NCBI GenBank assembly: GCA_937927975.1
Contig: CALEZT010000073.1
Span: forward strand, 25,202-89,201
Direction: 5' to 3'
Origin: an uncultured Phycisphaerales bacterium
GTDB taxonomy: Bacteria; Planctomycetota; Phycisphaerae; Sedimentisphaerales; Anaerobacaceae
Length of the DNA stretch: 64,000 nt
How positions within the stretch are numbered: position 1 is the first letter of the stretch; the number at the start of each line of letters is the position of its first letter. A program made the translations under genes and the position numbers. A model generated the notes under the pieces. It saw only the letters and a program-made list of their open reading frames with translations. It ran no database searches and had not been told where the DNA came from. Below, piece after piece: positions 58,773-64,000 of the stretch.

Positions 58773-60152
58773 ATGACTGTCGCCAAGTCGCGAACAACCG
58801 AAGAAGCATCCATCGAATCCCTGGTCGACGCCTTCATGCAACGCGTCGTCGCACAGGCCCCCGGCGAGGTGGAGTTCCACCAGGCGGTCCGGGAAGTGGC
58901 ACGGTCGGTCATGCCCCTGGTGCAGAGCAAGAAGGCCTACCGGGAGGCCAAAGTCCTGGAGCGCCTCGTCGTGCCCGAGAACATCTACCAGTTCCGCGTG
59001 GTCTGGACGGACGACAACGGGGAAGTGCAGGTCAACCGCGGCTACCGCGTTCAGATGAGCAGCCTTCTGGGTCCCTACAAGGGCGGCCTTCGCTTCCACC
59101 CCTCGGTCAACCTGGGCGTGCTGAAGTTCCTGGCCTTCGAGCAGGTGTTCAAGAACAGCCTCACCACGCTGATGCTCGGCGGCGGCAAGGGCGGCTCCGA
59201 TTTCGATCCCAAGGGCCGCAGCGACAATGAAGTCATGCGGTTCTGCCAGTCGTTCATGGCCTGCCTGTTCCGCCACATCGGGTCCGAGATCGACGTGCCG
59301 GCCGGCGACATCGGCGTCGGCGGCCGCGAGGTCGGCTATCTCTTCGGTCAGTATCGCAAGCTCACCCGTCGGTTCGACGGCGCCCTGACCGGCAAGAACA
59401 TCGCCTGGGGCGGCTCCAACCTGCGGCCCGAAGCCACCGGTTACGGCGCCGTGTACTTCGCGGAAGACATGCTGGCCACCCGCGGCGAGAGCATCAAGGG
59501 CAAGACCGCGACCGTCTCGGGCTCGGGCAACGTGGCCCAGTACACCGTCGAGAAGCTCAACACGCTCGGCGCCAAGGTCGTGACCATGTCCGACTCCAAC
59601 GGCACGATCGTCGATCCCGACGGCATCAGTCCTGAGAAACTGGCGTGGATCATGGACCTCAAGAACGTCCGTCGCGGACGCATGAGCGAATACGCCAACC
59701 AGTTCCGAAACGCCCAGTACCTGGCGGGCAAGCGGCCCTGGGGCGTTCCCTGCGACCTGGCCTTCCCCAGCGCCACGCAGAACGAAATCGAGGAAGACGA
59801 CGCCCGCACGCTGGTCAAGAACGGCTGCTACTGCGTCAGCGAAGGCGCGAACATGCCCTCGCACGCCGATGCGGTCGAAGTGTTCCTCGACTCGAAGATC
59901 CTCTACGGTCCCGGCAAGGCCGCCAATGCCGGCGGCGTCGCGGTCTCCGGCCTGGAGATGAACCAGAACGCCGGCTGCATGCGTCGCTCTCGCGAGGACG
60001 TGGACGCCCAGCTTCGGACGATCATGCACTCGATTCACGAGAACTGCGTCAAGTACGGCAAAGAGAACGGCTTCGTCAACTACGTCAACGGCGCCAACGC
60101 CGCAGGGTTCGTCAAGGTGGCGGACGCCATGGTGCAGCAGGGTTACGTATAA
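58773..60152 (+). CDS. gdhA: Glutamate dehydrogenase, NADP-type
   Basis: 459 residues, the hexameric S50-I form of about 450 residues. It makes glutamate from 2-oxoglutarate and ammonia. The substrate lysine lies in YKGGLRFHPSVN. LGGGKGGSDFDPKGRSD carries the second lysine and VPAGDIGVGGREVGYLFG the catalytic aspartate; the NADP fold has VSGSGNVAQYTVEKL. AGAGGAG precedes the ATG. Together with argG this indicates direct ammonia assimilation. The LuxR-type regulator upstream is a candidate controller. Confidence 0.97.
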   Translation: MTVAKSRTTEEASIESLVDAFMQRVVAQAPGEVEFHQAVREVARSVMPLVQSKKAYREAKVLERLVVPENIYQFRVVWTDDNGEVQVNRGYRVQMSSLLGPYKGGLRFHPSVNLGVLKFLAFEQVFKNSLTTLMLGGGKGGSDFDPKGRSDNEVMRFCQSFMACLFRHIGSEIDVPAGDIGVGGREVGYLFGQYRKLTRRFDGALTGKNIAWGGSNLRPEATGYGAVYFAEDMLATRGESIKGKTATVSGSGNVAQYTVEKLNTLGAKVVTMSDSNGTIVDPDGISPEKLAWIMDLKNVRRGRMSEYANQFRNAQYLAGKRPWGVPCDLAFPSATQNEIEEDDARTLVKNGCYCVSEGANMPSHADAVEVFLDSKILYGPGKAANAGGVAVSGLEMNQNAGCMRRSREDVDAQLRTIMHSIHENCVKYGKENGFVNYVNGANAAGFVKVADAMVQQGYV

Positions 60153-60215
60153 TCGACCGGCCCGTCAGGGCCGCTTCATCCGAGCCATCACCCCCGGGCG
60201 ATGATCCCGGGACGG

Positions 60216-60280
60216 GGCAAGGCTCTCGTCTGAATCTTGGGCTGTTGCAGATTCATTAGCGGAAGACGGGAGCCTTGTCC
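60216..60280. repeat. Stem-loop downstream of gdhA
   Basis: The arms 60216-60231 (GGCAAGGCTCTCGTCT) and 60264-60280 pair with two mismatches. Inside them GAATCT/AGATTC pairs again, making a long stem of about 65 bases. It lies between the convergent gdhA and hydrolase genes, and a short T-rich stretch (CCTTTGG) follows on the plus strand. It may be a transcript end or a structured RNA/dispersed repeat. Confidence 0.65.
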
Positions 60281-60375
60281 TTTGGTATTTGCGATCTACG
60301 ATCGACCATTGTCGATCTATTCCGTGCGCGCAGGGTCTGTCCTGTCTCGATCGTTGTTCGCGTCAAGTCCGAATC

Positions 60376-62034
60376 CTACTTCGGGTTCGACGAGGCCTCG
60401 CCGGCCGGGGGCCAGTGGGCTGCGATCGGAAGGACGATGTGCGAGGGATGCTTGGCGTTCATGTAGATCGTGTTCGTCGCCACTGCGGTCTTGTCGTCGA
60501 CGCCCGGGGGCGCGCCGGTGTTGGGATTGGGCTCGAAGCGGGGCGAGTTGCTCGACGAAAGTGCGATTCGGACGCGATGACCCGGCCCTATGACCAGACT
60601 GGTCGACCACAGGTCGATCTCCATTTCGTAGATCTTGCCCGGCTCCAGCGGTTCGCTCTGATCCATGGCGTTGCGATGGCCGGCCCGCAGGACGCCGTCG
60701 AGGACGACGATGCTTCGCCCGTCGGGGTAGACGTCGCAGAGCTTGGCCGTGAAATCGGTGTCCGGTGCGGTCGAGGAGGCCCAGAACTTGAGTTGGACCT
60801 GCCCGGTGAACTCGAGGTACCGGTCGAACACCGGCGAGTCAAACAGCAGCACGTCCGCCCGCTCCTCGATGGGACGCTGATCCTTGGGCCCCTTGCTGCC
60901 GGTCAGGTTCGCGCCGCCGACCGTCGGGACCGGGTTCTTCGGATCGTACGAGTACGAGAGCGAGCCGAAGAGTTCGTCCGACGCGCGCAGACGCAGCTTG
61001 TTGTCGGTGTGCAGATAGACTGAAACCATCTGCGCCGGGACAGGCCAGTCGTCCGCGGTCTTCCATCGATTTCCGTGGGTGTTCGGGTCCGCGGGATCGC
61101 CCATCACGAAGTATTGCACCGCCGGGATTTGCTCGATTCCCTTGCCGTCGTTCTTGAGCCACAGATCGAACCAGTTCCACATGTCGGCCGATTGCGGATG
61201 GCTGGTGTTGGGGAAGACCAGGTCGTCGTTGCGGCCGTGGCCGTAGGGCTCCATGACGAGCCGGCATTTTCCGCGGGCGCCTTCGCCGCCTTGCTTGTTG
61301 ATCGTAGCGAAGCTGTTGAGCGTGCCCGCGGAGAAGATGTCGTACCAGCCGCCGAGGAACAGGGTCGGGACGTTCACCTGTGAGGCGACCCGCTCGGGAT
61401 CGAGCGCCTTCCAGAAGTCGTCGTAGTTCGGATGGGCGCGGAACAATTCGAGGTTCCTGGGAGTGAATTTGCTCTGCGTGAGCCATTCTTCGAGGAGGCC
61501 CTTGCGGAAGGCCCCGCCCTGGTAGGCGGCCTGCGAGTACATATTGGAGAAGGCGACGCCGACATAGCAGCAGGTCAGGTGCGGCGGCCTGCTCGGCGCG
61601 GTCATGTTCAGCGCGATGCCGGGGGCGCTGAGGCCCCATCCGCCGACCTTGCCGTTGGACCAGGATTGTGCCGCGATCCATTCGACCGTGTCGTACCCAT
61701 CCTGTCGTTCGCCCCAGCCGCAGGAGAGAAAGACGGGATAGTCTTCGCCTTCGGATTCGAAGCGGCCGCGGAAATCCTGGGCGACCAGCGCGTATCCCCG
61801 CTTGGCGGTCTCGGCTGCGAAGCCCTCCACACCCTTCTTATTGTAGGGGGTCATCACGAGGATCGTCGGCCAGGGGCCGCTGCCTTCGGGCAGATGGAGG
61901 TCCGTGGCGAGCTTGACGCCGTCGCGCATGGGGACCATCACCGTCTCTTTGGCTGCGGCGCGACCGGGGATCGCGACCGCGGCGACGAGAATCACCATCA
62001 AGGATAAACCGATCCTGCGTGTTGCCCGTTTCAT
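60376..62034 (-). CDS. CocE/NonD-family hydrolase (X-Pro dipeptidyl-peptidase-like)
   Basis: 552 residues. Signal peptide about residues 1-28, then an alpha/beta-hydrolase. PMRDGVKLATDLHLPEG opens the domain, DFRGRFESEGEDY follows, the nucleophile serine lies in GGWGLSAPGIALNM, and FLGGWYDIFSAGTLNSF supplies the acid part. A C-terminal jelly-roll domain (about 340-545) ends RIALSSSNSPRFEPN...HPSHIVLPI. Related enzymes are cephalosporin acylase-like esterases, cocaine esterase and X-Pro peptidases; the substrate is unknown. The start 62034 has GGAGGT upstream. It is exported, unlike CocE itself. Confidence 0.9.
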   Translation of the reverse strand: MKRATRRIGLSLMVILVAAVAIPGRAAAKETVMVPMRDGVKLATDLHLPEGSGPWPTILVMTPYNKKGVEGFAAETAKRGYALVAQDFRGRFESEGEDYPVFLSCGWGERQDGYDTVEWIAAQSWSNGKVGGWGLSAPGIALNMTAPSRPPHLTCCYVGVAFSNMYSQAAYQGGAFRKGLLEEWLTQSKFTPRNLELFRAHPNYDDFWKALDPERVASQVNVPTLFLGGWYDIFSAGTLNSFATINKQGGEGARGKCRLVMEPYGHGRNDDLVFPNTSHPQSADMWNWFDLWLKNDGKGIEQIPAVQYFVMGDPADPNTHGNRWKTADDWPVPAQMVSVYLHTDNKLRLRASDELFGSLSYSYDPKNPVPTVGGANLTGSKGPKDQRPIEERADVLLFDSPVFDRYLEFTGQVQLKFWASSTAPDTDFTAKLCDVYPDGRSIVVLDGVLRAGHRNAMDQSEPLEPGKIYEMEIDLWSTSLVIGPGHRVRIALSSSNSPRFEPNPNTGAPPGVDDKTAVATNTIYMNAKHPSHIVLPIAAHWPPAGEASSNPK

Positions 62035-62234
62035 CGCGGACCTCCAATCGTCCCTTTTTGCGAGCCAGTCTTCATGATGCATGATTCTATGGACCCTGGT
62101 ACAGACGTGCAATCCTGATCCACATATTGCGGAGAAACCATCTTTCGTGCAGAATCACGGGAGATGTCCGATCCGGGGGGGACAAGGGTTCCCCCGTCGG
62201 AAGCTGGTTGACAACGTGACGGAGTGCGAATCGT

Positions 62235-63044
62235 ATGGTTGCGCTGGCTTTGGTTCTTGGGTTGGTTCTGACGATGCAGGCGCCGCCGCGGGCCGATGCG
62301 ACGCCTCTTCGCGGCGCCCACGCGCACAACGACTATCTGCATCCCCGGCCTCTGCTCGACGCCTTGGACCAGGGCTTCACGAGCGTGGAGGCGGACATCT
62401 TTCTCGTGGGCGACGAGCTTTGCGTCGCTCACGAAGAAAAGCAGATCCGAACCGACAGGACGCTGCGATCTCTGTACTTGCAGCCGCTGCGGGAGCGGGT
62501 CGCACGCAACGGAGGCCGGGTCTATCGGGAGGGTCCCCGGTTTGTCCTTCTGATCGACCTCAAGACCGCCGCCGATCCGACCTATCGCAGGCTCCACGAG
62601 GTCCTGAGCGAATACCGCGAGATGCTCACTACCTTCGGTCCCGACGGCCGCAAGGAGGGGGCGGTCTTCGTGATCGTGTCGGGAGGCCAGCCTCTCGAAC
62701 AGATGCGGTCGCAGGAGGTCCGCTACGCCGGATGCGACGGCCGGCTGCCCGACCTCGATTCCCAAGTCCCGGCCGATCTGATCCCGATGATCAGCGACCA
62801 CTGGGGCCGGACTTTCTCCTGGCGGGGCGAAGGGCCCATGCCTGCGGTGGAACGCGCCAAGCTCGACGAGATCGTCCGCAAGTCGCACGCGAAAGGGCGG
62901 CTGGTGCGGTTCTGGGCGACGCCGGATTTGAGGTCGCCCGCCAGGGATGCGGTCTGGCGGGAGCTGCTCTCGGCCGGCGTCGATCTGATCAATACCGACG
63001 ATCTGGAAGGGCTGCGGAGGTTCCTCCTTGAACATGAGCGATGA
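62235..63044 (+). CDS. Exported GDPD/PI-PLC-like phosphodiesterase
   Basis: 269 residues. Signal peptide about 1-22. The TIM-barrel glycerophosphodiester phosphodiesterase-like core starts GAHAHNDYLHPRPLLDALDQ and continues SVEADIFLVGDELCVAHE, which contains the catalytic His-Asn and Glu-Asp pairs. TLRSLYLQPL and FVLLIDLKTA agree with the bacterial AIM6-like branch. It probably cleaves a phosphodiester or related compound outside the cell. Its stop overlaps the next gene, so the two are cotranscribed. GGAG lies ten bases before ATG 62235. Confidence 0.88.
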   Translation: MVALALVLGLVLTMQAPPRADATPLRGAHAHNDYLHPRPLLDALDQGFTSVEADIFLVGDELCVAHEEKQIRTDRTLRSLYLQPLRERVARNGGRVYREGPRFVLLIDLKTAADPTYRRLHEVLSEYREMLTTFGPDGRKEGAVFVIVSGGQPLEQMRSQEVRYAGCDGRLPDLDSQVPADLIPMISDHWGRTFSWRGEGPMPAVERAKLDEIVRKSHAKGRLVRFWATPDLRSPARDAVWRELLSAGVDLINTDDLEGLRRFLLEHER

Positions 63045-63744
63045 CGGCTTTATCGAGACTGCGGGTTTGAGCAAGGCGTACGCCTTCGGGCAGACGCAGG
63101 TCCTGGCCCTTCGCGACGTGACGTTGTCGATCGCTCGCGGGCGGTTCGTCGGCGTCACCGGAGCCTCGGGCTCCGGCAAGTCCACGCTGATGAATCTCCT
63201 GGGCGGACTGGACACCCCGTCGGCCGGCACGATTCGAGTCGCCGGCCGGTCGATCTCCGACCTGGGCAAGAAGGAACTCGCCCTCTACCGCCGCAACACC
63301 ATCGGCATGATCTTCCAGTCGTTCAATCTGGTCAATGCTTACACCGCGATCGAGAACGTGGCTTTTCCTTTGCTGTTCGCGGGCGTGACAAAGAAGCAGC
63401 GGCTGGATCGAGCTGCGGAGCTTCTCGATTCGGTCGGTCTGGAGGGCCGAAAAAGCCATCGCCCGACCGAGCTCTCCGGCGGCGAGCAGCAGCGGGTCGC
63501 GATCGCCCGCGCGCTGGTCAATCGGCCGCAGATCCTCCTGGCCGACGAACCCACAGGCAATCTCGACAGCAGGACCTCCCGCCAGATCGTGGAGATTCTC
63601 TCGGACCTGAACCGCCATTGCGGTCTGACCATCGTGATGATCTCCCACGAACAGGCCCTCCTGCGAGAGTTCGCCCACGAAGTGATCTTGCTCCGGGATG
63701 GAAAGGTCGTTGCGAGCGAAGCCGCTTCGAACACGAATCTCTGA
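63034..63744 (+). CDS. ABC transporter ATP-binding protein (MacB/LolD type)
   Basis: 236 residues. Walker [10 protein letters not shown], signature [16 protein letters not shown], Walker [14 protein letters not shown] and the switch histidine MISHEQ are complete. [20 protein letters not shown] is the Q-loop region of the MacB/LolD/FtsE class, which powers membrane-protein or lipoprotein extraction with an FtsX-like permease. No permease is seen before the window ends. It starts by ATG 63034 inside the end of the GDPD-like gene. TTG 63028 has a better-spaced GGAGG and may be the true start. Confidence 0.93.
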   Translation: MSDDGFIETAGLSKAYAFGQTQVLALRDVTLSIARGRFVGVTGASGSGKSTLMNLLGGLDTPSAGTIRVAGRSISDLGKKELALYRRNTIGMIFQSFNLVNAYTAIENVAFPLLFAGVTKKQRLDRAAELLDSVGLEGRKSHRPTELSGGEQQRVAIARALVNRPQILLADEPTGNLDSRTSRQIVEILSDLNRHCGLTIVMISHEQALLREFAHEVILLRDGKVVASEAASNTNL

Positions 63745-63780
63745 GGATTCCCTCGGGCACAGACTGGGCGATCTCTGTTC

Positions 63781-63918
63781 CTATCTGTCGTTCTTCAGAG
63801 GAAGGCTGCGAATCCTCGCTTGTCCCTCGCTCACGACGACAATGGCCCCGTCTTCGAGTTCCTTCGCGTGTTGGGAAATGACTCCGATGAGGTGGCGGTT
63901 CACACGCTCGGGACGCAT
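63781..63918 (-). pseudogene. C-terminal fragment of a DUF5615-like toxin protein
   Basis: 45 codons reading LIGVISQHAKELEDGAIVVV then ARIRSLPL and a stop. This matches the way small DUF5615 (Mut7-C/PIN-like) proteins end, as I recall the family. An in-frame stop lies just upstream and no earlier part of the protein is present to the window end. The call rests on the end motif alone. Confidence 0.4.
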
Positions 63919-64000
63919 ATTTCCCGCTCATCCGGCTTTTGCGTGCTTGGAGATAGGGCAACGACCGGCCGCCGGGGACGCTGTCCCCGGACCCCTGGGA
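63919..64000. other. Right end of window, non-coding
   Basis: Contains the palindromic phrase CCGGGGACGCTGTCCCCGG near 63975-63993, a hairpin of the kind common in dispersed intergenic repeats. No gene seen. Confidence 0.4.

Noticed and set aside
58188..60038. 616-codon open frame antisense to gdhA
   Set aside because: Shadow of gdhA; composition dominated by Ala/Val/Asp/Gly with no motif.

Overview
The window looks like chromosomal DNA of a GC-rich Planctomycetota bacterium, most likely class Phycisphaerae. This is inference from gene content and style: a PEP-CTERM-like exported protein ending in VPAPGA plus a short anchor and arginine-rich tail, long secreted proteins with prepilin/DUF1559-like C-termini, ThuA and DUF1080 sugar-related proteins, a GH127 enzyme fused to LamG, and a two-subunit glycine dehydrogenase. 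There is no rRNA, no CRISPR array and no prophage. The only complete mobile element recognised is one IS4-family insertion sequence. Many long frames antisense to real genes are GC-driven shadows and are left out.

Layout. 1-3.5 kb (minus strand): the SRP RNA, a four-helix-bundle cassette, dnaX, recR and the N-terminus of rpoN. 3.6-6.8 kb: two exported or anchored unknowns and the IS4 element. 7-10 kb: a secreted LamG-GH127 enzyme. 10.4-15.1 kb: the glycine cleavage operon gcvT-gcvH-gcvPA-gcvPB with a large palindrome inside it. 15.1-17.8 kb: a decayed GxxExxY gene, a nucleotidyltransferase pair resembling a toxin-antitoxin module, a flavodoxin and a secreted Ntn hydrolase. 17.8-22.2 kb: shikimate-pathway genes (an aldolase of the ADH-synthase type, aroB, and a fused aroD-aroE). 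22.5-28.6 kb: a large secreted pseudopilin-like protein, argG, prepilin peptidase and an OmpA-type lipoprotein. 28.4-32.4 kb (minus): comEC, an alkaline phosphatase and a mini barrel-sandwich protein. 32.5-37.9 kb: a rubrerythrin-like protein, a frameshifted DUF255 thioredoxin-domain gene, and a 2-oxoacid:ferredoxin oxidoreductase. 38-43.6 kb: an exported unknown, an ABC ATPase, orphan cheD, a TIGR02757 protein and a large unknown. 44-49.2 kb (minus): a nucleotide-sugar dehydrogenase, the PEP-CTERM-like protein, tRNA-Ser, an ATP-grasp/HAD fusion and a zinc-ribbon membrane protein. 49.2-56 kb: sugar-related exported proteins and an NagX-type acyltransferase. 56.4-64 kb: DUF2934, a GAF-LuxR regulator, gdhA, a CocE-type hydrolase, a GDPD-like protein and a MacB/LolD-type ABC ATPase.

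Metabolically the window suggests an anaerobic or microaerophilic heterotroph. It has ferredoxin-dependent 2-oxoacid oxidation, peroxide-defence ferritin-like chemistry, glycan-degrading secreted proteins, and ammonia assimilation (gdhA, argG) next to glycine cleavage.

The points most worth a second look are: an A9 run in dnaX that would give a short gamma form by slippage in either direction; an unlisted SRP RNA; and a scatter of unrelated inverted-repeat cassettes at gene boundaries, one holding a four-helix-bundle ORF, one next to a decayed GxxExxY gene, and one splitting the gcv operon.
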